A DNA stretch of 27,778 nt, taken from positions 1-27,778 of the forward strand of contig SFRL01000051.1 of assembly GCA_004562765.1 (NCBI GenBank), read 5' to 3'. The notes under the pieces are model-generated. The model was not told the DNA's origin. It made no database searches and saw nothing but the letters and a program-made list of their open reading frames with translations. Positions 8,191-15,743 of the stretch are shown here, one piece after another. The translations under genes were made by a program, and so were the position numbers. This DNA is from a bacterium (GTDB taxonomy: Bacteria > Bacillota > Clostridia > Lachnospirales > Lachnospiraceae). The first letter of the stretch is position 1. Every line of letters starts with the position of its first letter.

Positions 8191-9258
8191 ATGAAAACAG
8201 GCAGAAGTTTAAAAGAAGTCATGGCGGAACTGGACCGCCAGAGCAGGGCGAAGAAAGATTATATCGGGCCGGCGGAGGCATTCCATCTCAGGGATGACGG
8301 CAGGACGTTTGAGATCAACCATGCGATTTCCGGGCAGCAGGAAATTTTTGATACCAGCCAGCTCTTCCACAGGCAGGTGGCATCGGCGCTTGGCATCCCG
8401 GCAAAGTATTATGACATGATGTCGGCGCAGAAACCGGAACTGCTGGCAGAAAATGTGAACGTATGGTTTGCGGATAAGACGGGCAGCTATATGATCCGCT
8501 CCATGGATTATGGCAGCGGTCCGGTGGCAAGGGCGCTCCTTTCAGAACGGTACCGCCGAATTGACAATATGGAGATCGCCACGGCAGTCCTTCCGTTATT
8601 TGCCGGACAGGAACAGTATGAGGTGGTTTCCTGCGAAGTGACGGAGAACCGGCTGTATTTAAAAATCGTGAATCACCGGCTGGAGATGGCGGTTGCTCCG
8701 GGAGACTATGTGCAGGCCGGCGTGGTGATCTCAAACTCAGAGGTCGGACTTGGCTCCGTTTCCGTACAGCCGCTGGTCTACCGCCTTGTGTGTACGAATG
8801 GGATGGTCGTCAATGACATGGGGGAAAGGAAGAACCATGTAGGGAGAGTAGCCAGGGCATTAGAGGACAGCTTTCACATTTATTCGGATGAGACCATCGA
8901 AGCGGAGGACAAGGCATTTCTTCTGAAACTCCGGGATGTGACGGCTGCGGCGATTGAGGAGAGCCGTTTTGCACAGGTGGTCGGCAGATTAAAAGAGGCG
9001 GCAGGTGTGCCGATTGCAGGAAAAGTGTCGGAGGTGGTGGAACTTACCGGCCGCAGCTATGGGCTGAACCAGGACGAGCAGGACAACATCCTGCAGTATC
9101 TGATTTCCGGCGGTGACCTCTCACAGTATGGTTTATCCAATGCCATCACGCGGGCAAGCCAGGATGTAGAGTCTTACGACCGGGCGACTGCGCTGGAGGG
9201 CATCGGCTGGCAGGTTGCTGCCATGGCGCAGCAGCAGTGGAAGGAGATGAATGGATAA
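8191..9258 (+). CDS. DUF932 domain protein
   Basis: A 355-residue DUF932 protein. This family is widespread in phages and plasmids; its function is not established. Recognisable parts are the SQLFHRQVASALGIPAKYYDMM block (about 55-75), RSMDYGSGPVARALLSERYRRIDN (about 105-128), and VYRLVCTNGMVVND (about 190-205). The ATG at 8191 is preferred because AGAGAGGA precedes it by eight bases. The frame is open upstream, in phase with the previous gene's TAG stop. Confidence 0.8.
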   Translation: MKTGRSLKEVMAELDRQSRAKKDYIGPAEAFHLRDDGRTFEINHAISGQQEIFDTSQLFHRQVASALGIPAKYYDMMSAQKPELLAENVNVWFADKTGSYMIRSMDYGSGPVARALLSERYRRIDNMEIATAVLPLFAGQEQYEVVSCEVTENRLYLKIVNHRLEMAVAPGDYVQAGVVISNSEVGLGSVSVQPLVYRLVCTNGMVVNDMGERKNHVGRVARALEDSFHIYSDETIEAEDKAFLLKLRDVTAAAIEESRFAQVVGRLKEAAGVPIAGKVSEVVELTGRSYGLNQDEQDNILQYLISGGDLSQYGLSNAITRASQDVESYDRATALEGIGWQVAAMAQQQWKEMNG

Positions 9259-9485
9259 TGCCAGAGAGAGATTTTGGATTCCGTTGGGTGACACACTCAG
9301 CTGGAACCACTGCCGGTCATCCCTCCAGGCATTCCCACTCTGATCCGACCGCAGACGCAGCTATTGGCAACCTTATGCGGGAGGAAAGAAAAAAGCATCC
9401 GTACAACAGGCATGGGAAATACAGGCGGAAGAAAAACAGCAGCCGGCGGATACCGGGAGGAGGAAGAAGCAGTGAGGGAAAATGA
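9258..9485 (+). CDS. Small hypothetical protein
   Basis: A 75-residue basic protein starting MPERDFGFRWVTHSAG, with a Ser/His-rich segment (GHPSRHSHSDP), then NLMREERKK and an Arg/Lys-rich tail. Its ATG shares one base with the DUF932 stop (TAATG) and AAGGAGATG lies upstream, so coupled translation is likely. It overlaps the VRR-NUC start by 14 bases. No family recognised. Confidence 0.5.
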   Translation: MPERDFGFRWVTHSAGTTAGHPSRHSHSDPTADAAIGNLMREERKKHPYNRHGKYRRKKNSSRRIPGGGRSSEGK

Positions 9486-9840
9486 AGTAGAAAAGGCATT
9501 TGTGGATGCAGTCAAAGAGACTGGCGGTAAAGCGGTGAAGTTTACCAGCCAGACGATGAACGGGGTGCCGGACAGACTGGTTCTGCTGCCCTGCGGCAAG
9601 TGCGTTTTTGTAGAGCTGAAAGCTCCTGGAAAACAGATGCGGAGGCTGCAAAGAAAACGGAGGGAGCAGTTACTGGCACTTGGATTCCCTGTGTTCTGCG
9701 TGGACCGGCCGGAACAGATACAGCCGGTCATGAAAGCGCTTGGGGAGTGGAAACCGGGAGAACCGGTCCCAACAGGAGTAGGGGCAGAAATCCCGGAACT
9801 GATAAATATGATATTGCCGGGAGGAGGTGATGCCGAATGA
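9472..9840 (+). CDS. VRR-NUC domain nuclease
   Basis: A 122-residue stand-alone VRR-NUC protein of the PD-(D/E)XK superfamily. The core is ENEVEKAFVDAV (E early), NGVPDRLVLLPCGKCVFVEL (catalytic D about 29, E about 43) and KAPGKQMRRLQ (K about 45). Virus-type VRR-NUC enzymes are structure-specific DNA nucleases, and here the gene sits directly before a helicase, a common phage pairing. The GTG at 9472 follows GGGAGGAGGAAG; a longer reading from ATG 9412 or 9364 looks non-coding. The stop overlaps the helicase ATG (ATGA). Confidence 0.85.
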   Translation: MRENEVEKAFVDAVKETGGKAVKFTSQTMNGVPDRLVLLPCGKCVFVELKAPGKQMRRLQRKRREQLLALGFPVFCVDRPEQIQPVMKALGEWKPGEPVPTGVGAEIPELINMILPGGGDAE

Positions 9841-11237
9841 AGTTCGTACCGCATGATTATTAGAGCTATTGCACGGAGTATATCAAAAACCATCCTGTCG
9901 CAGCTTTGTTTCTCGATATGGGCTTGGGTTGAGGCAAGACGGCAATCACTCTGACGGCTGTGAATGACCTGATGCTGGATACTTTTGACGTGAGCAAGGT
10001 GCTGGTAGTAGCGCCACTTCGAGTAGCACGGGACACCTGGCCGGCAGAAGTTGAAAAGTGGGAACATCTGAAGTTCCTTTCTATTTCCGTCATCGTTGGG
10101 GACGTAAAGACACGGATCGGGGCGCTGAACCATCCGTCTCTGGTGTATGTCATTAACCGTGAGACGGTCAAATGGCTGGTGGAGTATTACGAGAAAAATG
10201 GCCTGCGGTGGGATTTTGATATGGTGGTGATTGATGAGCTTTCCTCCTTCAAAAACCATCAAAGTCAGAGGTTCCGTTTCCTCCGGAAGATCCGTCCGTT
10301 TGTAAAGCGGTTTGTTGGCCTGACTGGTACGCCGACTTCCAACGGTCTTATGGACTTATGGGCAGAGATTGGGATTTTAGATGGAGGACAGCGTCTGGGG
10401 AAATTTATCGGCCGGTACCGGGAAGCCTACTTCAAAGCTGGCAGCATGAATCCGCAGACTGGTGTGGTGTTCCAGTATGTACCGCGCCCCGGAGCAGAGG
10501 AACAGATCTACGAAAAGATTTCAGACATCACCATTTCCATGAAGGCACTGGATTATCTTAATATGCCGGAGTGTGTGATGGCTTCCCATGAAGTGGAGAT
10601 GAGCACGCAGGAAAAGAAACTCTACGATATGCTGGCAAGGGACCTGCTGATCCCGTTGGAAGATGGTGATATTGATGCTGCCAATGCCGCAGCCCTTTCC
10701 GGGAAACTCCTGCAGATGGCAAACGGCGCTGTGTATGATGAGAACGGCACAGCCCGCAGGATTCACAACCATAAGCTGGAAGCATTGGAGGATTTGATCG
10801 AAGCTGCCAACGGGCAGAGCGTTCTGGTAGCGTACTGGTTCAAGCATGATAAGAAACGTATTGAAGAACATCTCACAAAGATGGGATGCTCTCCGAGGGA
10901 CATCAAGAACAGTGAGGATATCCGGGATTGGAATGCCGGGAATATCCCGGTTGCACTGATCCATCCGGCAAGTGCCGGACATGGTCTGAACATCCAGCAG
11001 GGCGGGCACATCCTGATTTGGTTCGGACTGACCTGGAGCCTGGAACTTTACCAGCAGACCAATGCCCGACTCTGGCGGCAGGGGCAGACAGATGTGGTGA
11101 CAATCCATCACATCATTACGAAAGGCACAGTGGATGAAGATGTGATGGCGGCACTGGAAGAAAAGGACGTGACGCAGGAAAAGCTGATCGCTGCGGTCAG
11201 GGCCAGACTTGGCCGGTCAGGGCATAGTGCCTGTTAA
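9837..11237 (+). pseudogene. SNF2/DEAD-like phage helicase interrupted by two stop codons
   Basis: From the ATG at 9837 (good GGGAGGAGG site) the frame reads MKFVPHDY, then TAG (9861-9863), SYCTEYIKNHPVAALFLDMGLG, then TGA (9930-9932), GKTAITLTAVNDLM and a further 420 intact residues. The second stop falls inside Walker A: relatives usually read DMGLGKT, here six bases (TGAGGC) appear inserted between GLG and KT. The remaining motifs are intact: VVIDELSSFKN (motif II), VGLTGTPTSNG (motif III) and QQTNARLWRQGQTD (motif VI). Internal initiation, for example at GTG 9960, would give a 425-residue protein without Walker A. The long intact remainder suggests recent damage. Confidence 0.8.
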
Positions 11238-11275
11238 GACAAAAATACACGGTTCGGACGGAAGGAGGACGATTC

Positions 11276-11839
11276 ATGGGACGACCGAAGAAAGAAAAAT
11301 ATGAAATAGAGGAGCGGTTCCTGACGGAAGCCCTCCTTCTGGCCGGATCATATTCGGATGCCGTAAAGGAAAAGAAACAGCTTCAGGATTTGATGACGGG
11401 GGAGTTTGAATATACCGAGGACATGGCAATCCAGGATTTGATCGGAGGAGGGCAGCAGGAAGGGGAGCGGGTACAGACCAGCAATATTTCCAATATCCCG
11501 GAAAGGGCGGCAATCCTGCTGGCGGATGGGTATGTGGAGAAACAGAAATACCGGATGCAAAAAGAAGCGCAGAGGAGGACGGATGAATACCGGAAACTCT
11601 GTGGGCAGGTGGAGATTGTGGAAACTGCCATGAATGAGCGGATGGATGACAGGACAAGGGCTGTATTTGTACAGTTCTATGTGGAGCATCGAAAGAAATG
11701 TCAAATTGTCGATGAATACAGTTGCCAGTTATACAGGTCACAGGTGGAACGTGCGATGTCAGATGCCATTGACAGTATTGCGGAAGAACTGGCATATCGT
11801 GAGTTTATTGATTCATGCGAGAGGGAAGAAGGAGTGTGA
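11276..11839 (+). CDS. Hypothetical MGRPKK protein, copy 1
   Basis: A 187-residue helical protein beginning MGRPKKEKYEIEERFLTEALLLAG after a perfect GGAAGGAGG. It is rich in charged residues, with a Glu/Asp-rich N-terminal half and a central YVEKQKYRMQKEAQRRTDEY helix, probably a coiled coil. The GRPKK start is like the basic arm of some DNA-binding or small terminase-like phage proteins. The next gene starts with the same six residues and has a similar helical layout. No family recognised. Confidence 0.6.
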   Translation: MGRPKKEKYEIEERFLTEALLLAGSYSDAVKEKKQLQDLMTGEFEYTEDMAIQDLIGGGQQEGERVQTSNISNIPERAAILLADGYVEKQKYRMQKEAQRRTDEYRKLCGQVEIVETAMNERMDDRTRAVFVQFYVEHRKKCQIVDEYSCQLYRSQVERAMSDAIDSIAEELAYREFIDSCEREEGV

Positions 11840-11844
11840 ATGGG

Positions 11845-12333
11845 ATGGGAAGGCCGAAGAAACCAGTATATACAGCAAGTGAAGATTATTTGTCATTCAC
11901 TGAAGAACTGATACACAGTTATCCATCTATCAAGGAGTACTGCCTTCGTTATGAGCAATCACACAAAGGGCTGCTGGAAAAACTGAGCCTGCAGGAAGTC
12001 TATGCTTCAGAAAGATATGGGTATGATGAACCCTTCATTCAGTACAGTGCGGCGGAAGGAAGAGAGAAAGATGCACTGGAAGAATATCTTGACGCTAAGA
12101 AAAAAATATTTTTTCTGGAGCATCATATTGAAAATATGGAGGACGTCCAGATGAAAGCAGTAGCGTCTGTGTTATTTTTGGAGCAGGAACCACAGAAAAG
12201 TGCGGTCGTTTCAGTGGAGGGGCATGTTATTTCCCAACGGACTGTTTGCAGGGAAAAGCAGAGGGCGATTGCTTATATCGCGTGGTGTATCGAGGGGTAT
12301 TCTAAGTGGGAAGCCAATGCACTGTTTGGATGA
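11845..12333 (+). CDS. Hypothetical MGRPKK protein, copy 2
   Basis: A 162-residue protein starting MGRPKKPVYTASEDYLSFTEEL. It shares the N-terminal GRPKK arm and the overall helical plan (IENMEDVQMKAV here against VETAMNERMDDRTRAV in the preceding gene), so the pair may be divergent duplicates. It has a C-terminal VSQRTVCREKQRAIAYI segment. The ATG at 11845 follows AGAAGGAGTG. It is the last gene of the replication operon before the intron. Confidence 0.6.
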   Translation: MGRPKKPVYTASEDYLSFTEELIHSYPSIKEYCLRYEQSHKGLLEKLSLQEVYASERYGYDEPFIQYSAAEGREKDALEEYLDAKKKIFFLEHHIENMEDVQMKAVASVLFLEQEPQKSAVVSVEGHVISQRTVCREKQRAIAYIAWCIEGYSKWEANALFG

Positions 12334-12349
12334 GATGATAAAAAACGGA

Positions 12350-12386
12350 GGCTCGGATGTCATTATTTAATGTCCGGGCTGATTTT
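12350..12386 (+). terminator. Probable terminator of the replication operon
   Basis: GGCTCGGA (12350-12357) pairs with TCCGGGCT (12373-12380) with G-U pairs, extended inward by CATT/AATG with a three-base bulge. GATTTT follows. It lies 16 bases after the last gene. Confidence 0.5.
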
Positions 12387-12476
12387 GTGCGTTAAAATGA
12401 ATTTTTTTGTATTTGGCATGACGGGTGCGGTATTTGGCATTTTCTTCTTCATAAATGGCGTTCAAACAGGGTGTTT

Positions 12477-12507
12477 TTGTTACGTTTTCTCTGGTATTAT
12501 TTATAAT
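12477..12507 (+). promoter_or_regulatory. Weak promoter candidate
   Basis: TATAAT at 12502-12507 with TTGTTA at 12477-12482 (19-base spacer) or TTACGT at 12480-12485 (16-base spacer). The -10 is perfect but neither -35 is ideal. It would start a transcript a few bases before the hairpin pair at 12518-12578. Confidence 0.35.
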
Positions 12508-12508
12508 G

Positions 12509-12583
12509 CCGAGAGGCGGAGGATAGAGATGTCCTCCAAACATAAAGCTGGAGCAGGAGCGATTCTGTTTCCAGCTTTTTCTT
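12509..12583 (+). ncRNA. Candidate small RNA or leader ending in a terminator
   Basis: Two adjacent hairpins: GGAGGA (12518-12523) with TCCTCC (12532-12537), eight-base loop; and AAAGCTGGA (12544-12552) with TCCAGCTTT (12570-12578), extended inward by CAG/CTG. Together with the upstream TATAAT this could be a 70-base RNA. Alternatively, the ATG at 12529 after GGCGGAGG opens a small frame that would continue through the intron's 3' exon to 18031, giving about 59 residues if the intron is removed. Confidence 0.35.
12544..12583 (+). terminator. Hairpin plus T tract used as the intron target
   Basis: The AAAGCTGGA/TCCAGCTTT stem is followed by TTTTTCTT. The group II intron begins immediately after this tract. 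Class IIC introns are known to insert just downstream of intrinsic terminator hairpins. Joining the flanks gives a T-rich CTTTTTCTTTTG, consistent with an original terminator. Confidence 0.65.
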
Positions 12584-13061
12584 GTTTGCGCGCCATGGGC
12601 GCGCTCTAACGGGTGAAAGTCCCGAGTACGCGTAGGCAACGACGAAGTACATAGCTGAACAGCAAGGGTGTCCATCGCGAGGTGGAATCTGAAGGAAGCT
12701 GTAAGCAAACCTTTGGCCTGACGAACAGGAACCGCATATAAGGCTGGGAAATGCGGATAAGTCGGCAAGAAGCGATGAAGTCCAAAAGTTGCTGGAAGTA
12801 CCAGTAAATGTGGCAGGTAGATGAGGGGAAAGAGCGCGCACCTTAATCGTGGAGGTCTCACAGGCGGTTTCATTAGCCGTAGTAACAACGAACTGTGAGA
12901 AGTCAGCAGAACCCATAGTAGTGTAGAAGTTCCTGTAATGGGAATGGAGCGAAGGGGCGAACAATCAATCAGTTGAAGTACGTTCCACTTCGTAGCCGGA
13001 GCAACGTCTGTCGATAACGTCAAAGGCGGCAAAGGCAAAAGGGGCAGAAAGGAAACAACGC

Positions 13062-13721
13062 ATGGACACAAGTAGTCTCATGGAGCAGATATTAAGCAAA
13101 GATAACCTCAATGCGGCGTACCTGCAAGTCGTAAGGAACAAAGGAGCGGCAGGTGTTGACGGCATGACCGTAAATGAACTTGGTGCATACCTTTCGGAAA
13201 ACGGCGAAAGCATTAGGGAACAGCTGCGAACAAGGAAATATAAGCCGCAGCCTGTCCGCAGGGTGGAGATACCGAAACCAGGCGGTGGAGTAAGAAACCT
13301 TGGAGTACCGACTGTAGTTGACCGCTTTGTGCAACAGGCGGTAGCGCAGGTGCTCACCCCGATATTTGAGGAGCAGTTTCATGACCACAGCTACGGATTC
13401 AGGCCCAACAGATGTGCACAACAGGCAGTCCTTAAGGCATTGGAGATGATGAATGATGGGCATAGCTGGATAGTGGACATTGATCTTGCGAAGTTCTTTG
13501 ACACGGTCGACCATGATAAGCTGATGACTATTTTCGGGCGGACGATAAAGGACGGAGATGTCATATCGGTGGTAAGGAAATTTCTTGTCAGCGGAGTGAT
13601 GATAGACGATGAGTACGAAGATACCATAGTCGGCACTCCACAGGGTGGTTTATGCCGAGCTCGGCATAAACCACCTTATGACGAGATAGATGTTATGCCG
13701 AGATACGTCCGGTATTTGTAG
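13062..13721 (+). pseudogene. ltrA: Group II intron reverse transcriptase/maturase, N-terminal part
   Basis: The ATG at 13062 follows GAAAGGAA. About 196 residues are authentic: NKGAAGVDGMTV (RT0/1 region), RRVEIPKPGGGVRNLGVPTV (RT2), YGFRPNRCAQQAV, VDIDLAKFFDTVDH (motif A, first catalytic Asp) and VGTPQGG (motif B). Immediately after PQGG (base 13648) the RIT element begins, and the frame ends in a 23-residue foreign tail at 13721. The missing part, starting GGNISPLLANIML and including YADD, resumes at 17116. Neither half can be active alone. Confidence 0.9.
13644..13675. repeat. Perfect 32-bp palindrome at the left RIT junction
   Basis: Bases 13644-13659 are the exact reverse complement of 13660-13675, with no spacer. 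The outer five bases (GGTGG) belong to the reverse transcriptase reading frame, while the inner part (TTTATGCCGAG) is a recombinase-site variant also found inside both RIT ends. The inverted arm CCACC abuts the left terminal repeat. Confidence 0.9.
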
Positions 13722-13761
13722 GATTTATCCGTGTTTTTACGTTCTGAACTCGGCATAATAC
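13676..13761. repeat. Left-end recombinase-site cluster of the RIT element
   Basis: TTATGACGAGATA at 13676-13688, TTATGCCGAGATA at 13693-13705, and an inverted CTCGGCATAATAC at 13749-13761. The last is the exact reverse complement of GTATTATGCCGAG at the right end (17031-17043). Part of the cluster lies inside the 3' end of the third recombinase gene. Confidence 0.8.
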
Positions 13762-14779
13762 TTCTCTGTTTTAAGGAATTTAAGAACTGTAAAAGGTCTT
13801 TGTCTTTGTTCCAGTCAGGAATATTAGTCTCGTCAGTAACTTTAGGGGCAAGCGCATTGATTGCATCATTTTTCAGACGGTTATCAGCTCTTACGTAAAC
13901 CATCGTCGTAGAAATATCCTCATGTCCGAGAAAATCTCTGATATAGACGATGTTGATACCAGCCTCCAACATATGCATTGCCTTCGAGTGCCGAAACATA
14001 TGGCAATGCACATGTTCCGGGAATGTTGCATCTTCTTTATGAAGTGCATCTGCATATTTTTTGACGATATAAGAAATACCATCACGGTCAATCTTGTGAT
14101 GATAACGGTTAGTGATCAACGGATCTGTTCCAACAGCGTATGAACGATACCGGCTAAGATAGTTTCCAACAAGCTTTGCTGTCGCATCTGATAACACGAC
14201 TGTCCGATACTTGTTACCTTTCCCGTGTACTCTTACAGTTGTAACAGAACCTAACGATACATCTGCTATCGTGATATCACACAATTCCTGGACTCTACAC
14301 CCACTGTCATACAGAAGTGTCAGGATTACCCGATGCCTGAATCCGGTGGATGAATTAATATCAGGACTGTTGATAAGAGATGACATTTGTTTTACCGTCA
14401 GGAAAGATACTTCTTTCGGCGCAGCCTTTTTGGCCTTGATCCCGGAGACATTCTGTAAAGGGGCAATAAACTCGATGTTTTCCAGTTGTGCATAATCGCT
14501 GAATGCTTTTAATGCAGCCAGTCTTTGGTTTGCATCCGATATACCAGCTCCACTGTTCCGATACCATTCCAGAAATTCAATGACAATCTCACGTTTGAAG
14601 TCTTTGATATAAAAAGAATTCGGTGAAATTCCTTTTTCTTCTTTTAAAAATCGCAGGAACAGTTTCAGGGTATCCCTGTAACTGAGAACAGTATTCTTGG
14701 AATAGCATCTGTGATGCGGCAGGTAATCTGTCAGAAATCCTGTAACCAGACAGGCAAAATCAGTAGAATTCGTGTTCAT
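13676..14779 (-). CDS. RIT tyrosine recombinase C
   Basis: A 367-residue tyrosine recombinase, third gene of the trio. An N-terminal SAM-like core-binding domain (about 1-110: SKNTVLSYRDTLKLFLRFL) precedes the catalytic domain with DSGCRVQELCDI (Arg about 176), HCHMFRHSKAMHML (His-x-x-Arg about 275) and FLGHEDISTTMVYVRAD (nucleophile Tyr about 309). All catalytic residues look intact. Its ATG overlaps the end of the second gene by 20 bases and has GGAGG upstream. The final codons run into the element's terminal repeat, so the stop is made by the repeat itself. Confidence 0.88.
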   Translation of the reverse strand: MNTNSTDFACLVTGFLTDYLPHHRCYSKNTVLSYRDTLKLFLRFLKEEKGISPNSFYIKDFKREIVIEFLEWYRNSGAGISDANQRLAALKAFSDYAQLENIEFIAPLQNVSGIKAKKAAPKEVSFLTVKQMSSLINSPDINSSTGFRHRVILTLLYDSGCRVQELCDITIADVSLGSVTTVRVHGKGNKYRTVVLSDATAKLVGNYLSRYRSYAVGTDPLITNRYHHKIDRDGISYIVKKYADALHKEDATFPEHVHCHMFRHSKAMHMLEAGINIVYIRDFLGHEDISTTMVYVRADNRLKNDAINALAPKVTDETNIPDWNKDKDLLQFLNSLKQRSIMPSSERKNTDKSYKYRTYLGITSISS

Positions 14780-15743
14780 TGATCTCTGCCTCCTTGATCA
14801 GATCGGGAAAAGATTCCTTCATCCGTTCTTTTATATATGGAAACCGTTCCGCCGTAAGTTTCAGATAATACGCTGTTTCCTCAAAACTTTCATGTCCAAG
14901 CATTGTCCGCATATAAGGAAGATACGCAATAAGATCTTTTCCTTCATCAGTCCATTTACGGAGAAGGTTCACACAATAAGTGTGGCGAAAGTCATGAATA
15001 CGAGGTCCTTTTCCGGTGTGGGAGATACCAGCCTGCTCCAGATATCGTCTGAAGTTTTTATATACATTCCCCAAGGTCATTGGTTTCCCCGGAAGTATCA
15101 TAAAGAAATATTCGTCATCGGGTGAAGTGACATGGATTTTTTCTTTTAGTTCCTTACACTTAATTATAAGCAAAGGATGGATTGGAATAAGCCTTTCTTT
15201 ATGGTTTTTAGCCTCGTGGACATTGATATATCCTTTTTCGAGATTGATATCACGTATTCTGGCAAGACGCAGTTCCGAAACACGCATTCCACTGGTGTAT
15301 AGGATTCGGAAAAAGACCGGCATAACATCACTGCGGTATGGGCAGGAATCAGGCACAGACTTGCTTTTATCAACTGCATCAAAAAAGCTCTGAAGTTCCT
15401 CATCTGTATAGATATGTGCATCATATCTTATCCGTTTTTTTGTGATCCCCTTGGGTGGAATATATGCCGGAATACCTATATCGTTGAGATATCTGCAGAA
15501 AACACGCATGATACTGATGCGGCTTGCCTGATTCGTAACGGTTTCATAAGTTCTTTTTCTGCACCATAGATCACACATCTCTTTGGTGATACATTTTTCA
15601 GAAAGGTTGTTTTCACATAAAAAAGTGTCAATGCGCCGCAGGGAACCTGCCTCTGATTCATAAGAGAATCCAAGCGCACGTTTTAATTCTATAAGATCAT
15701 GGATCTCCTTTTGAAAAATGCTGTTATAGACCTCTTTATTCAT
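14760..15743 (-). CDS. RIT tyrosine recombinase B
   Basis: A 327-residue tyrosine recombinase, middle gene of the trio. The core-binding domain (HDLIELKRALGFSYESE) is followed by TSGMRVSELRLARIRDI (Arg), GPRIHDFRHTYCVNLL (His-x-x-Arg) and MLGHESFEETAYYLKLT (Tyr). The catalytic set appears complete. The ATG at 15743 on the minus strand follows CGGAGG and overlaps the first gene by eight bases; an upstream TTG-type extension is less likely. RIT proteins are thought to act together, but the individual roles are not known. Confidence 0.88.
   Translation of the reverse strand: MNKEVYNSIFQKEIHDLIELKRALGFSYESEAGSLRRIDTFLCENNLSEKCITKEMCDLWCRKRTYETVTNQASRISIMRVFCRYLNDIGIPAYIPPKGITKKRIRYDAHIYTDEELQSFFDAVDKSKSVPDSCPYRSDVMPVFFRILYTSGMRVSELRLARIRDINLEKGYINVHEAKNHKERLIPIHPLLIIKCKELKEKIHVTSPDDEYFFMILPGKPMTLGNVYKNFRRYLEQAGISHTGKGPRIHDFRHTYCVNLLRKWTDEGKDLIAYLPYMRTMLGHESFEETAYYLKLTAERFPYIKERMKESFPDLIKEAEINEHEFY

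Noticed and set aside
9297..10262. A 321-residue minus-strand gene
   Set aside because: It is antisense to the VRR-NUC and helicase genes, which have clear motifs on the plus strand.
9837..11237. Genome-wide TAG recoding to glutamine
   Set aside because: The helicase also contains an in-frame TGA, TGA ends many other genes here, and TAG ends the 112-residue gene and symE, so recoding does not explain the case.
13649..13721. A real 23-residue C-terminus for the maturase
   Set aside because: It is read-through into the RIT left end and has no similarity to maturase sequence; the true continuation is found at 17116.
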